Program-made: the position numbers and the translations under genes
Origin: an uncultured Acidimicrobiaceae bacterium
GTDB lineage: Bacteria > Actinomycetota > Acidimicrobiia > Spongiisociales > SHLN01
Assembly: GCA_947259275.1 (NCBI GenBank)
Contig: CAMYMH010000011.1
Coordinates: 1 to 64,000 of the forward strand
Length of the DNA stretch: 64,000 bases
Reading direction: 5' to 3'
Notes under the pieces: generated by a model
Databases searched by the model: none
The model's input: only the letters and a program-made list of their open reading frames with translations
Told to the model about the DNA's origin: nothing
Part shown: piece after piece, positions 39,863 to 49,935 of the stretch
How the letters are laid out: every line of letters begins with the position of its first letter
Numbering within the stretch: the stretch's first letter is position 1

Positions 39863-41778
39863 CCGGAAAAATCATCCTCCCGGATATTCCTGAGCTGGAG
39901 TTCGCACCCGAGCTACCCCCGAAGGGGCCGGTGGTGTGGATGAAGGACAACCTCTTCAGCACGCCGCGTTCGAGCTTCCTCACGGTGGTCGGTCTCTATG
40001 TCGCCTATGTCTTTACCAAGGGCTTCACTGGCTTCGTTTTCAACTACGCCGAGCGCCGCTGGGATGCCGTTACCGACAACATGAAGCTCCTCATGGTGTA
40101 CCTGTACCCGAATGGGACCAGCGAGCGCATTTTGGACGCTGCCGGGGAGCCAATCAATCAGATGCATCGGGTTTGGATCAGCCTGGGCGTTGTCATCGCC
40201 CTGACTGCATTGAGCCTCGTCTTCTGGCGGGTGGGCGGGAAGATGGCTCCGAAGAGAATCACTCGTACCCTGCAAATCTCGGGTGGATTTCTGCTGTTCG
40301 TGTTCTTGGGGGTGACGATTCTCGACTATGTCTTTGGGGTTCTCTTCGGCTTCGACTTCGGTGGCTGGGAGTGGCAGTTCTCGACGAAAGTGCACTTCTG
40401 GACCATCCTCGTCGGCGTGGTGCTACTCGGCGGGGGCTTGCTGGTCGACCGGGCAATGGGTGATCGGGGCAAGGAAGAGACCATCTCCGTCATCGGTCTG
40501 CTGGGCGCGCTGGCCGTAGTCGTGGTCGGGTTGCTGTGGGTGATCGAGCTGCCCCGACTGTCAGGGACCGAGCCGGGCGCGCCCAAGGTTTTCCAGCCGA
40601 TTGAGGAGACGACAACCTTGCCGTGGACGATCATGCTGGGCGTTGCCTTCCTCAGCTATTGGGTCGGGGTGGGTCTGCGCCGGGTGATCCCCGACCGGGC
40701 CGGAACCCGGGTGCTCACGCTCGCTTGGCTCGTGTCCTTCCCGGTGCTGGTCATGGCGGTGCTGCGAGATCCCGGCTGGGACGAGGTGGTGGCACCCGGA
40801 TTCAGCCTCGGCAACTACCTGACGATCGGCGCAGCCTTTCTGGTCGTGGGTGGCCTCGTCATCTGGGCGGCTTCGCACCCGGCGATTGGTGAATGGTCGG
40901 CGGCGATAGTGGCGGCAATTGGAGTGGCCATCGTCTTCTCATGGTCCGTCTCCATGCTCATGTTCATCCGGTTCTCCCTCTTTGCGGTCCTGCTCTTCGT
41001 CCTCGGAGCCAAGACGTTCGGGGGAGCGACCCAGGTCCGCCGCCGCTACCTGTTGTTGTGGGCAGGCTTGATGGTTTTCCTCACCTACTTCTTCATCCTC
41101 GTCAAGGGCGGCAACACTGTCGAGACCCAGACACCGTCACCATTCGGCGGCTTCGTTCTCACCATGATCATCTTCGTGTCTGTGATGCTGCTGTCGTTCC
41201 CGTTTGGCGTGCTGCTGGCGCTGGGCCGTACGTCGACCATGCCGATCTTCCGCCTCATGTCGGTGGCCTACATCGAAGTTGTGCGCGGCGTCCCCCTCAT
41301 TACCTGGCTCATCATGTCGATCATTTTCATGCCGTTTGCCTTACCGATCGGTGCCAATGTCCCCGACTTCGTTTTGGTCATCTTGTTCTACGCAGGGTTC
41401 TCGGCGGCCTACATGGCCGAGAACGTGCGCGGAGGTCTCCAGGCCATCCGCGCCGGCCAGAAGGAAGCGTCGGTTGCTCTCGGCATGACGACGGTGCAAA
41501 CCATGATCTTCATCACGATGCCTCAGGCCTTGCGTACGGTGATCCCGGCCCTGGTCGGCCAGGCCATCGCCACCTTCAAGGACACGTCGCTGGTCGCAAT
41601 CATCGGGTTACTCGACTTCCTGGCCTTGGCCCAGGGCACCGTTCCCGGCCAGCCCCTCTACCGAGGCTCGCTCCGGACCATGCTGATCTTTGCCGCGTTC
41701 TTCTACTGGATTTTCACGTTCTCCATGTCCAAGGCGAGCCAACGGTTGGAGAAGAAGCTCGGAGTCGGCGAGCGCTAA
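39859..41778 (+). CDS. aapM: Amino-acid ABC transporter permease (AapM-like, enlarged)
   Basis: ENVRGGLQAIRAGQKEASVALGMTTVQTMIFITMPQALRTVIPALVGQAIATFKDTSL; 4-bp overlap with aapQ. Confidence 0.9.
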   Translation: MTGKIILPDIPELEFAPELPPKGPVVWMKDNLFSTPRSSFLTVVGLYVAYVFTKGFTGFVFNYAERRWDAVTDNMKLLMVYLYPNGTSERILDAAGEPINQMHRVWISLGVVIALTALSLVFWRVGGKMAPKRITRTLQISGGFLLFVFLGVTILDYVFGVLFGFDFGGWEWQFSTKVHFWTILVGVVLLGGGLLVDRAMGDRGKEETISVIGLLGALAVVVVGLLWVIELPRLSGTEPGAPKVFQPIEETTTLPWTIMLGVAFLSYWVGVGLRRVIPDRAGTRVLTLAWLVSFPVLVMAVLRDPGWDEVVAPGFSLGNYLTIGAAFLVVGGLVIWAASHPAIGEWSAAIVAAIGVAIVFSWSVSMLMFIRFSLFAVLLFVLGAKTFGGATQVRRRYLLLWAGLMVFLTYFFILVKGGNTVETQTPSPFGGFVLTMIIFVSVMLLSFPFGVLLALGRTSTMPIFRLMSVAYIEVVRGVPLITWLIMSIIFMPFALPIGANVPDFVLVILFYAGFSAAYMAENVRGGLQAIRAGQKEASVALGMTTVQTMIFITMPQALRTVIPALVGQAIATFKDTSLVAIIGLLDFLALAQGTVPGQPLYRGSLRTMLIFAAFFYWIFTFSMSKASQRLEKKLGVGER

Positions 41779-41787
41779 GGAGGCACT

Positions 41788-42543
41788 ATGACAACCGAGA
41801 AGACCCTCGGCGAAAACGACATCATCATCTGCGAAGGCGTCAAGAAGTGGTTTGGTGATTTTCAGGCGCTCAAAGGTGTTACCACCAATATCAAGGAGCG
41901 AGAGGTCGTCGTCGTCATCGGCCCATCGGGGTCGGGCAAATCGACGTTCATTCGCTGTATCAACCGTCTCGAGGTCCACCAGGAGGGCCGCATCATCGTC
42001 GACGGCGTTGAGTTGTCGAGCGACGTGCGCAACATCGACAAGATCCGCTCTGAAGTCGGCATGGTTTTCCAGCAGTTCAATCTGTTTCCGCACCTCACCG
42101 TGTTGCAGAACGTCACCCTGGCTCCGATGTGGGTGCGCAAGAAACCACGCGAGGAGGCCGAAGCCACGGCGATGGCGCTGCTGGAGCGGGTCGGTATCCC
42201 CGAGCAAGCGGCCAAGTTCCCCGGGCAGTTGTCCGGTGGTCAGCAACAACGGGTGGCAATCGCCCGGTCGCTGGCGATGGAGCCCCGCATCATGCTGTTC
42301 GATGAGCCGACGTCGGCTCTCGACCCCGAGATGATCAAGGAGGTCCTCGACGTCATGAAGGAGCTGGCCCTTAGCGGGATGACGATGATCGTCGTCACTC
42401 ACGAGATGGGCTTCGCCCGGGAGGTGGCCGATCGGGTGTTCTTCTTTGACTACGGAACCATCGTCGAAGAAGGCACCCCGGAGCACTTCTTCACCAACCC
42501 CTCGCACGACCGCACCAAGCTGTTCCTGAGCCAGATCTTGTGA
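41788..42543 (+). CDS. aapP: Amino-acid ABC transporter ATP-binding protein
   Basis: Walker [27 protein letters not shown] signature, [12 protein letters not shown] Walker B. Confidence 0.96.
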   Translation: MTTEKTLGENDIIICEGVKKWFGDFQALKGVTTNIKEREVVVVIGPSGSGKSTFIRCINRLEVHQEGRIIVDGVELSSDVRNIDKIRSEVGMVFQQFNLFPHLTVLQNVTLAPMWVRKKPREEAEATAMALLERVGIPEQAAKFPGQLSGGQQQRVAIARSLAMEPRIMLFDEPTSALDPEMIKEVLDVMKELALSGMTMIVVTHEMGFAREVADRVFFFDYGTIVEEGTPEHFFTNPSHDRTKLFLSQIL

Positions 42544-42562
42544 GCGAAGCTCACAAGATCTG
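42532..42562. repeat. Perfect palindrome cagatcttgtgagc-GAA-gctcacaagatctg spanning the aapP stop codon
   Basis: 14-bp arms, 3-nt centre, TGA stop at 42541-42543 inside left arm. Confidence 0.97.
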
Positions 42563-42567
42563 AGACA

Positions 42568-42602
42568 ACCGCAAACCGCCCACCGCCCACGGCCCACCGT
42601 GG
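42568..42602. repeat. Heptamer tandem repeat (ACCGCCC)n, 5 units
   Basis: accgcaa accgccc accgccc acggccc accgtgg. Confidence 0.85.
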
Positions 42603-42640
42603 GTCTTGAGGTGGAACGCGAGGTCTGATATCCAGCCCAG

Positions 42641-43000
42641 ATGCGCGACTTTCGGCGACTTCGGGTTTGGCAGCGGGCCCACCAATTGACCTTGGACTGC
42701 TACCGCCTTACCGACTCATTTCCTCCGACAGAACGCTTTGGTCTCGTTTCGCAGATACGGCGATGTGCCAGCTCGATAGGTGCCAACATCGCCGAGGGTT
42801 GCGGGCGCGATACCAGTCGGGACTTCAGGCGGTTCATCTCAATCGCGGCCGGGTCCGTCACCGAACTTCGCAACCACTTGCTTCTGAGCCGTGATCTTGG
42901 GTTGCTGGATACGGCTGAATTCGGCCAGCTCGATCGCGATGCTGAGACTGTGAGGCGAATGCTTGCGGGCCTGATTACCAGGCCAGGCGATCGGCTCTGA
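42641..43000 (+). CDS. Four-helix-bundle protein (S23 / 23S rRNA intervening-sequence protein family)
   Basis: FRRLRVWQRAHQLTLDCYRLTDSFPPTERFGLVSQIRRCASSIGANIAEGCGRDTSRDFRRFISIAAGSVTELRNHLLLSRDLG family pattern. Confidence 0.93.
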   Translation: MRDFRRLRVWQRAHQLTLDCYRLTDSFPPTERFGLVSQIRRCASSIGANIAEGCGRDTSRDFRRFISIAAGSVTELRNHLLLSRDLGLLDTAEFGQLDRDAETVRRMLAGLITRPGDRL

Positions 43001-43007
43001 CCCCTCA

Positions 43008-43037
43008 GCGGTCGGCGGTCGGCGGTGGGCGGTGGGC
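43008..43037. repeat. Heptamer tandem repeat (GCGGTCG/GCGGTGG)n, ~4 units, inverted relative to 42568-42602
   Basis: gcggtcg gcggtcg gcggtgg gcggtgg gc. Confidence 0.85.
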
Positions 43038-43039
43038 TT

Positions 43040-43056
43040 GCTCGCCTACGGCGAGC
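43040..43056. repeat. Perfect palindrome gctcgcc-TAC-ggcgagc spanning the stop codon of the minus-strand lipoprotein
   Basis: 7-bp arms; minus-strand TAG stop (43046-43048) at the centre. Confidence 0.9.
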
Positions 43057-43573
43057 GGCTGCCTGCGACCAAGCTCTCCGCGACCGCTCTGGCGTCGTCC
43101 GCGCCGGCCGGCGGGTAGAGGATGATCGAGTACTCGTCGCACCGGTCGGGGCCCTCGAACCAGGCGACACCCCACACGCCGTCGGGAAGAGGCCCCAAGG
43201 CGGCATCAACGTCTCGCACGGTGATGACGTCGGGAGTCTCGAGCCAGCGAACCGGCGGAAGCGAGCCCCGGATGATGGCCAGCACCGGTGCGCCGTCCTC
43301 CTGGCTCCACACGCTGGTGGAGGTGCCGGAAATGATGGTGTACAGGTTGTACGGGATGTCACGGGTGGCCGGCAGCTCAGTCGATATCCGGTCGGGCAGT
43401 TCGGCCGGCACGAACGGAGCCGGATCGCAGGCCACCACGGTTGGCGGCGGCTCGGTAGTCGAGGTGGTCGGCGCGTCTGGGAAGGCGACGGTGGTCGGGC
43501 TGAGCAGGGTTCCTGCGTTGTCCCCTCCCGAGCAGGCGGCCAGCAGGAGCGCCGCCACAATTACTCTCTTCAC
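43046..43573 (-). CDS. Putative lipoprotein, hypothetical
   Basis: VKRVIVAALLLAACSGGD lipobox; GTG start overlapping lgt stop. Confidence 0.75.
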   Translation of the reverse strand: MKRVIVAALLLAACSGGDNAGTLLSPTTVAFPDAPTTSTTEPPPTVVACDPAPFVPAELPDRISTELPATRDIPYNLYTIISGTSTSVWSQEDGAPVLAIIRGSLPPVRWLETPDVITVRDVDAALGPLPDGVWGVAWFEGPDRCDEYSIILYPPAGADDARAVAESLVAGSRSP

Positions 43574-44367
43574 GAGGCGGAGCGGACCCGTCGCTGCATG
43601 ATGACGTAAGCGATGGTGCCGCCGACGGCGGTGGCGAGCGCGATCCATCCGTTGCGACTGATTCCGGCCAAGCGGTAGTCGGTATCGGTGCGGAGGAGCT
43701 CCATGAGGAACCGCACGATTCCGTACAGAACTAGATATACGGTGAACAGGCTCCCCGGAGCGGGCTTGAAGCGCTTCTCGACCCACAGGATCATGCCGAC
43801 CACCACGAGATTCAGGAGCGACTCGTACAGAAACGTCGGGTGAAACGTGGCTGAGTCGAGGTACTCCTGAACCCGGTTCTCCTGGGCGATCTCCACCGCC
43901 CACGGGAGATCGGTGGGCCGTCCGTAAAGCTCCTGGTTGAAGTAGTTGCCCCAGCGGCCGATCGCCTGGGCGAGGGGAATGGCCGGCGCCACCGAGTCGG
44001 CAACGTCGGCGATGCGGGCACCCTCGCGCCGCATGACCCAGATCATGGCGATGCCGCCGGCCAACAGGCCGCCGAAGAAAGCGAGGCCCCCGTCCCAGAT
44101 CCGAAGGGCGTCGACCACGGGTTGGCGGGCCTGGGGATGGGTGATCACATAGCCGACCCGAGCACCGGCGATTCCCGAGATCACCGCGATGATGCTGGCT
44201 CGCTCGATGGTCTTCGGATCCCCGCCGCGCTGTTCGAATCGGCGGGTGGCCAGCCAGATAGCGGCGATGACCCCGAGGGCGATGGCAACGCCGTAGAAAT
44301 TGACCCGCAGCGGGCCCAGGTCGAAGCCGTTTACATCCGGCGATGGAATCGAAGCGAGCCAATGCAT
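43570..44367 (-). CDS. lgt: Prolipoprotein diacylglyceryl transferase
   Basis: QAIGRWGNYFNQELYGRPTDLPWAVEI Lgt signature; HPTFLYESLLNL. Confidence 0.95.
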   Translation of the reverse strand: MHWLASIPSPDVNGFDLGPLRVNFYGVAIALGVIAAIWLATRRFEQRGGDPKTIERASIIAVISGIAGARVGYVITHPQARQPVVDALRIWDGGLAFFGGLLAGGIAMIWVMRREGARIADVADSVAPAIPLAQAIGRWGNYFNQELYGRPTDLPWAVEIAQENRVQEYLDSATFHPTFLYESLLNLVVVGMILWVEKRFKPAPGSLFTVYLVLYGIVRFLMELLRTDTDYRLAGISRNGWIALATAVGGTIAYVIMQRRVRSAS

Positions 44368-44384
44368 GGGGAGACTCTAGAAGT

Positions 44385-44405
44385 GCCCACCGCCCACCGC
44401 CCACC
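44385..44405. repeat. Heptamer tandem repeat (GCCCACC)3
   Basis: gcccacc gcccacc gcccacc. Confidence 0.85.
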
Positions 44406-44480
44406 GGCGCGGAATCAGGCGGTGATCCGGGGAGGGGCGCGCATCAGACACCGCGGTGGGCGATATGCGGTTGGCGCCGG

Positions 44481-45410
44481 TCAGTCCTGACCGGCCGGCT
44501 GGTCGCCGTCGGCGCCGAACAACTCGGCCACCGCACCGACGCTGCCGAGAATTCGGGCAGATTCGAGCGGGATAAACACCTTGCTCGCCTTCCCGTCGGC
44601 GATCTGGGCGAGTGCCTCCAGGTACTTGATGGCGATGAGATCCGGTGTCGGGTCACCTTCATGGATCGCCCGGAACACGCGCTCGACGGCCCGTCCCTCA
44701 CCTTCGGCCACGATCTCCTTCTGATAGGCGTCGGCGTCGGCCACCTTCTTGATCGCCTCGGCGCGGCCTTCGGCCTCGAGGATGGCGGACTCCCGGACAC
44801 CCTCCGCCTGAAGAATGCGAGACCGCTTGTCGCCCTCCGCCTCGGTGACGATGGCACGCCGGTCGCGCTCGGCCTTCATCTGGCGGTGCATGGCGTCGGT
44901 GACGTCGGGTGGCGGCTCAATCCGCTGGATCTCGACCCGGATTACCTTGGTTCCCCACATATCGGTGGCGTCGTCGAGGATCTCCCGGAGGGCGGTGTTG
45001 ATCATGTCGCGAGACGTGAGCGCCTCATCGAGCTGCAGGTCACCAACCAGGTTACGCAGGTTGGTCTGGGCCAGTTTGGTAGCGGCCTGGATGAAGTTGT
45101 TGATGTTGTACTTCAGCTTGACCGGGTCGGTTGCCTGGTAGTAGACGACCGCGTCGACGGTGACCACCACGTTGTCCTTGGTGATGACCTCCTGGGGTGG
45201 GACGTCGACCACCTGCTCGCGCATGTCGACCTTGATGATGCGCTCAACAAACGGGATGATCCACCGCAGCCCCGGGTCGAGTGTCTCCCGGTACCGCCCG
45301 AGCCGCTCCACGAGGCCTTTCTCAAAGGGCCGCACGATCTTGAGCCCGGTCGCGGCCACGACGAAGAGCCCGAGAACGATGATGGCCAATAATGCAACAG
45401 CAGCTCCCAC
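44481..45410 (-). CDS. SPFH/Band-7 (stomatin/QmcA-like) protein
   Basis: [68 protein letters not shown]. Confidence 0.95.
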   Translation of the reverse strand: MGAAVALLAIIVLGLFVVAATGLKIVRPFEKGLVERLGRYRETLDPGLRWIIPFVERIIKVDMREQVVDVPPQEVITKDNVVVTVDAVVYYQATDPVKLKYNINNFIQAATKLAQTNLRNLVGDLQLDEALTSRDMINTALREILDDATDMWGTKVIRVEIQRIEPPPDVTDAMHRQMKAERDRRAIVTEAEGDKRSRILQAEGVRESAILEAEGRAEAIKKVADADAYQKEIVAEGEGRAVERVFRAIHEGDPTPDLIAIKYLEALAQIADGKASKVFIPLESARILGSVGAVAELFGADGDQPAGQD

Positions 45411-45418
45411 GGAACCTC

Positions 45419-45886
45419 CTAGTTTGATTCGCGGTCGATCGTCTCAACGACGAGCCGCGAGCCGGTTATCCCTGAAACAACGACCTCGGAACCGGCTGGA
45501 ATCGGCTCTCCCTCGGTGATGGCACGCCACTCCTCGGTGTCGATGCGAACCATTCCGGTGGCGGCGTGCATGTCGATGGCTTCCAGCACAATGCCCCGCT
45601 TGCGCAGATACCGGTTGGCGCCGACGGCATCCGGCTCGCCCTCGTCTTGCTTGCGGATGAGAGGCCGCAGGCTGAGCAGGGCGGCAATCGAGACGATGAG
45701 GAACACCGCCCACTGCACTCCGGCATTGACGTTGAGCCATGCCAGGATGGCGGCAGCAGCTGCTCCGATGCCGAACGGCAGCAGGAAGAACCCGGGCGAG
45801 AAGATCTCGCCAACGACGAGGATCGCCGCCAGAACCGTCCAGAACCAGCGCCACGCCTCAGTGTCTATATCCACGGCGTCAAGCAT
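45419..45886 (-). CDS. NfeD family protein
   Basis: TM region plus OB-like C-terminus [26 protein letters not shown]; adjacent to SPFH gene. Confidence 0.88.
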   Translation of the reverse strand: MLDAVDIDTEAWRWFWTVLAAILVVGEIFSPGFFLLPFGIGAAAAAILAWLNVNAGVQWAVFLIVSIAALLSLRPLIRKQDEGEPDAVGANRYLRKRGIVLEAIDMHAATGMVRIDTEEWRAITEGEPIPAGSEVVVSGITGSRLVVETIDRESN

Positions 45887-45919
45887 ACCGGGGACCGAGC
45901 CGGTGGCGGGCCGGACGCG

Positions 45920-45948
45920 AGAGAGGGCCCCGGCCCGGGGCCCTCTCT
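45920..45948. terminator. Strong stem-loop between mechanosensitive-channel-like gene and nfeD
   Basis: agagagggccccg-gcc-cggggccctctct, 13-bp perfect arms. Confidence 0.75.
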
Positions 45949-45966
45949 TATTGTGGCGATGGTCCC

Positions 45967-46653
45967 CTAGAAAGAGGACGAATCACGCGGGCTCAGGTAC
46001 TTGGCCCACCATTTCTTGGCGGTATCGATTCCGCCGACGCCAAATGCAACCGCGAAGGCGACTCCGGCGGCCAGCAGGACCGCACGACGCACGTCCTCGG
46101 AGACCTGTCCGATCCCCACCAGGTCGAAGGCCGTGAGCAATGCAAACACGATCACGCCCCATCGCACCGCAGTCGGGACCCAGGTGTTGTTGTGAGTTTC
46201 CGCCCACGGACGCACCAGGTCGGCCAGGAAGCTGCCGATGGCAGCCGCAATCACGACCAGCAGGATGGCCACGAAAACCACCGGGATGAACCCGATCAGG
46301 CGTTCGAGCAGATCGACGAGCGATTGGACCTCGAGGGCGGTGGCGGCCAGCAACAAAACGACGATCGCCATCAACCCATAAACGAGCGTGGCACCGAGGT
46401 TGGCTGCCGAATATCCCGAATTCCTCAACGCCGGGCCGATCCCCGCCTTGTCGAGAACTCCTTCAACCGCGTCGTTCTCGAGGATCTTTCTCACGATGCG
46501 CCGCACGATGCGGGCAATGAAGAGACCGACGAGCAGAATGATGACGGCGCCAAGGATCTTTGGCACCCAGTTGCCGATGTCGGCCCCGATTTGCTCGAGC
46601 CGGTCGGTCAGCGTATCCCAGAAACTCATGAATGGCTCCTTCCAATTAGCCAT
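45967..46653 (-). CDS. Mechanosensitive ion channel-like / conserved TM-helix membrane protein
   Basis: LEQIGADIGNWVPKILGAVIILLVGLFIARIVRRIVRKIL and repeated TM helix units. Confidence 0.8.
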   Translation of the reverse strand: MANWKEPFMSFWDTLTDRLEQIGADIGNWVPKILGAVIILLVGLFIARIVRRIVRKILENDAVEGVLDKAGIGPALRNSGYSAANLGATLVYGLMAIVVLLLAATALEVQSLVDLLERLIGFIPVVFVAILLVVIAAAIGSFLADLVRPWAETHNNTWVPTAVRWGVIVFALLTAFDLVGIGQVSEDVRRAVLLAAGVAFAVAFGVGGIDTAKKWWAKYLSPRDSSSF

Positions 46654-46710
46654 GACTAGGACACCAGTGATACCAGAAAGTCGCGCGATTCGTCTGGAAT
46701 ACGCCCCGGT

Positions 46711-46941
46711 TTAGAGTCCGCGCTTGGCGTCTTCCAGCTGCGGTCGAGCGACCAGCAGGTAGATGATTGAGCCGATGAAGCCAATCAGGACAATGACGAG
46801 GATCCAGATCAGTTTGTTCTGGCCTGCCTGTTCCCACTCGGCGTCCGGCCTTTGAATCGCATCCACCAGGCTCCATATCCAAAAGGCGAACCCGGCCAGG
46901 GCAACGATTCCGAACAGGAGGATGAAGAGACCCAAGGCCAT
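46711..46941 (-). CDS. PLDc_N domain-containing small membrane protein
   Basis: GFAFWIWSLVDAIQRPDAEWEQAGQNKLIWILVIVLIGFIGSIIYLLVARPQ. Confidence 0.88.
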   Translation of the reverse strand: MALGLFILLFGIVALAGFAFWIWSLVDAIQRPDAEWEQAGQNKLIWILVIVLIGFIGSIIYLLVARPQLEDAKRGL

Positions 46942-47025
46942 GCCCGATTTCTAGCGCAGCCAGGGACCGGAGCGTATGTTTACCTCTGACGCCCGGCGAC
47001 GGGCGTACTCAATTTCGCCGGCTGG

Positions 47026-49605
47026 CTAGACCTTGCGCAGGACGATTCCTTCCGGAGAGGCGTCGGCCACGACCGTGTCGCCTTCGCGGAACCCGCCCTC
47101 CAGTATTGCCATTGCCAGCGGGTCGGCGACCGCAGTTTGCAGGAGTCGCTTGAGCGGCCTGGCTCCGAAGGTCGGATCGTATCCCTCGTCCGCCAGCCAA
47201 TCGGCGGCGGCTTCCGAGATCTGGAGGGTGATCTTGCGGTCGGCGAGGCGGCCGAGCAGCTGAGCGGCCTGCAGCCCGACGATGGTGGCCAGATGGTCCC
47301 GGCTGAGCCGGTGAAACACGAGGATCTCGTCGACCCGATTGAGGAACTCGGGGCGGAAGTGGGTGTTGACCACTCCCCTGACCCGATCACTCACCACATT
47401 CTCGGGGAGTTCGGGGTCGATGAACTCTGAGCCGAGGTTGGAGGTCATGATGAGCACGGTGTTGGTGAAGTCGACGGTACGCCCCTGCCCGTCGGTCAAT
47501 CGACCGTCGTCCAGAACCTGCAGCAGCACGTTGAACACGTCGGGGTGCGCCTTCTCGATCTCGTCGAGCAGGACCACCGAGTAGGGCCGGCGGCGGACGA
47601 TTTCCGTCAGCTGGCCGCCCTCGTCGTATCCCACGTAGCCGGGTGGGGCGCCGATGAGCCGGCTGACCGAGTGCTTTTCCATGTACTCGGACATGTCCAG
47701 CCGGACCATCGCCCGCTCGTCGTCAAAGAGGAACTCGGCCAGCGCCCGTGCCAGCTCGGTTTTGCCGACGCCGGTCGGGCCCAGAAAGATGAATGAGCCG
47801 ATCGGGCGGTTGGGGTCGGAGAGGCCGGCCCGGGAGCGGCGGACCGCGTTCGACACCGCGGTGACCGCATCGTCCTGGCCGACCACTCGCACCCGGAGGT
47901 GCTCCTCGAGGTGGACCAGCTTCTCGACCTCGCCTTGCATGAGCTTGCTGACCGGAATGCCGGTCCAGCGAGCGACGACCTCGGCGATGTCTTCCTCGTC
48001 AACCTCTTCTTTCAACATGGGCGACTCGCCGCGCAGCTCGGTGAGCTCGGCCTCCTGTTCGCCGAGGGTCCTTTCGAGCCCTGGCAAGGTGCCGTAGCGG
48101 AGCTCGGCGGCCCGTTCCAGCTCACCGTCGCGTTCGGCACGCTCGGCGCCGGCCCGAGCCTCCTCGATCGACTGCTTGGTCTGGCGGAGGCGGTCGATGG
48201 CCTGTTTCTCGAGGTCCCACTGGGCGGTGAGCCGGTCGGCGTCTTCACGCAGCTCGGAGAACTCCCGTTCCAGGTTGGCCAGGCGCTCCCGCGACGCCTC
48301 GTCGGTTTCCTTCTGGAGGGCGGCGCGTTCGATCTCGAGCTGCTTGAGCCGGCGGGTTACGTCGTCGATCTCTTCGGGCATCGAGTCGATCTCGATGCGG
48401 AGACGGCTTCCCGCCTCGTCGATCAGGTCGATGGCCTTGTCGGGCAGTTCCCGGGCCGTGATGTAGCGATCGGAGAGCACTGCGGCCGCGATTAGGGCGG
48501 GATCGGTGATCCGCACGCCATGGTGGACCTCGTACCGCTCGGTCAAGCCCCGCAGGATGGCGATGGTGTCATTGACCGACGGGGCCTGGACGATAACCGG
48601 CTGAAAACGACGCTCGAGGGCGGCGTCTTTCTCGATGTGTTTGCGATACTCGTCGAGGGTGGTGGCGCCGACCATTCGCAGCTCGCCACGAGCCAGCATC
48701 GGCTTGAGCATGTTCGAGGCGTCCATTGCCCCTTCGGCGGCTCCCGCGCCGACAACGGTGTGGAGTTCGTCGATGAAGGTGATGATCTGTCCCTCGGCCT
48801 CTTTGATCTCGGTCAAGACGGCCTTGAGGCGCTCCTCGAATTCGCCGCGAAACTTGGCGCCGGCCACCAGTGCGCCCAGGTCGAGGGCGATGATGCGCTT
48901 GTCCTTCAGGCCTTCGGGAACGTCGCCGTCGACGATTCGCTGTGCCAGGCCCTCGACGATGGCGGTCTTGCCGACGCCCGGTTCGCCGATGAGCACAGGG
49001 TTGTTCTTGCGACGCCTCGACAGCACCTGGATGACCCGGCGGATCTCGTCGTCGCGCCCGATCACCGGGTCCAGTTCGCCGGACACCGCGAGCTCGACGA
49101 GGTCGCGTCCGTACTGCCCGAGGGCGTCGAAGGTGGCCTCGGGGTTCTGGGTGGTTACGCGGCGGCTTCCTCGCAAGTCGTTGAGAGCCGTCGTGAGCGA
49201 GTCACGGGTCAAACCGGCTTCGGAGAGGATTCTCCCGGTGTCACCCCGGTTTTCGAGCAACGCCAGCAGCAGGTGTTCCGTAGAGACGTAGTCGTCGCCG
49301 AGGTTCTGGCGCTGCTTGTCGGCGGACTCCATGACGGACATCGAGGCCGGTGAGAGACCGACCTCGGTGTCCCCGTAAACATTGGGAAGGGTCCCGAGCG
49401 CGGTGTCGACGGCCTCACGGAGGTGAGCCGGATTGGCACCTGCCCGCGCCAGCAACGGAAGCACCAGGCCGTCGGATTGGCCGAGGAGTGATCCGAGGAG
49501 GTGCAGGGGCTCGGCGTACTGGTGATTGGCATCTTCGGCACTCACCCGGGCCGAGACGATCGCTTCCTGGGATTTCTGCGTGAATCGGTTGATGTCCATG
49601 GCCAT
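47026..49605 (-). CDS. clpB: ATP-dependent chaperone ClpB
   Basis: Two AAA modules [18 protein letters not shown] and [60 protein letters not shown], middle coiled-coil. Confidence 0.97.
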   Translation of the reverse strand: MAMDINRFTQKSQEAIVSARVSAEDANHQYAEPLHLLGSLLGQSDGLVLPLLARAGANPAHLREAVDTALGTLPNVYGDTEVGLSPASMSVMESADKQRQNLGDDYVSTEHLLLALLENRGDTGRILSEAGLTRDSLTTALNDLRGSRRVTTQNPEATFDALGQYGRDLVELAVSGELDPVIGRDDEIRRVIQVLSRRRKNNPVLIGEPGVGKTAIVEGLAQRIVDGDVPEGLKDKRIIALDLGALVAGAKFRGEFEERLKAVLTEIKEAEGQIITFIDELHTVVGAGAAEGAMDASNMLKPMLARGELRMVGATTLDEYRKHIEKDAALERRFQPVIVQAPSVNDTIAILRGLTERYEVHHGVRITDPALIAAAVLSDRYITARELPDKAIDLIDEAGSRLRIEIDSMPEEIDDVTRRLKQLEIERAALQKETDEASRERLANLEREFSELREDADRLTAQWDLEKQAIDRLRQTKQSIEEARAGAERAERDGELERAAELRYGTLPGLERTLGEQEAELTELRGESPMLKEEVDEEDIAEVVARWTGIPVSKLMQGEVEKLVHLEEHLRVRVVGQDDAVTAVSNAVRRSRAGLSDPNRPIGSFIFLGPTGVGKTELARALAEFLFDDERAMVRLDMSEYMEKHSVSRLIGAPPGYVGYDEGGQLTEIVRRRPYSVVLLDEIEKAHPDVFNVLLQVLDDGRLTDGQGRTVDFTNTVLIMTSNLGSEFIDPELPENVVSDRVRGVVNTHFRPEFLNRVDEILVFHRLSRDHLATIVGLQAAQLLGRLADRKITLQISEAAADWLADEGYDPTFGARPLKRLLQTAVADPLAMAILEGGFREGDTVVADASPEGIVLRKV

Positions 49606-49638
49606 TTCAACCTAAATCATAGCAGAGTTATGCCATGT

Positions 49639-49663
49639 AATCTAAGTGGAATACGCTCAGATT
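49639..49663. promoter_or_regulatory. Putative HspR (HAIR-like) operator upstream of clpB
   Basis: AATCTAAG-N9-CTCAGATT inverted repeat; same half-site spacing as HAIR CTTGAG-N9-CTCAAG. Confidence 0.55.
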
Positions 49664-49710
49664 CTACCTCATCTGTTGCCCGCGCCGGAGACTCGTACCC
49701 GTTACCGAGT

Positions 49711-49875
49711 TCTTCCTTCCCCTCGAGGGGAAGGTGGCGCCGGCCCGCAGGGCCGGTGACGGATGGGGGAGGCGCCCGACCAACACCAATGGATCGGTAG
49801 GGGTTCTTGGCTTCCCCCACCCCGTCTCCGCCTGCGGCGGAGCCGCCCCGCCCTCAAGGGCGGGGAAGAAGCATC
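49711..49875. repeat. Mosaic palindromic intergenic element, copy A
   Basis: ccttcccctcgaggggaagg palindrome (49715-49734), ccggccc-GCA-gggccgg, ctccgcc-TGC-ggcggag, ccgccct-ca-agggcgg; shares blocks with 52892-53100. Confidence 0.85.
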
Positions 49876-49935
49876 GGGCAGAGCAACAAGCGTGGCCCGC
49901 GGGCGAGGGTCCGTCCGAGAGCTGAGAGCCGGTCT

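Noticed and set aside
43046-44404. 452-aa minus-strand ORF spanning lgt and the lipoprotein
   Set aside because: Upstream part is the wrong frame of lgt; true lipoprotein starts at the GTG at 43573 overlapping the lgt stop.
46990-47006. acgcccg-gcga-cgggcgt stem downstream of clpB as a special element
   Set aside because: Short stem, no T-tract, no heptamers nearby; at most an ordinary terminator.
49617-49820. 67-aa minus-strand ORF MGEAKNPYRSIGVGRAPPPSVTGPAGRRHLPLEGKEELGNG...
   Set aside because: Lies entirely inside the mosaic palindromic repeat; typical repeat-derived false ORF.
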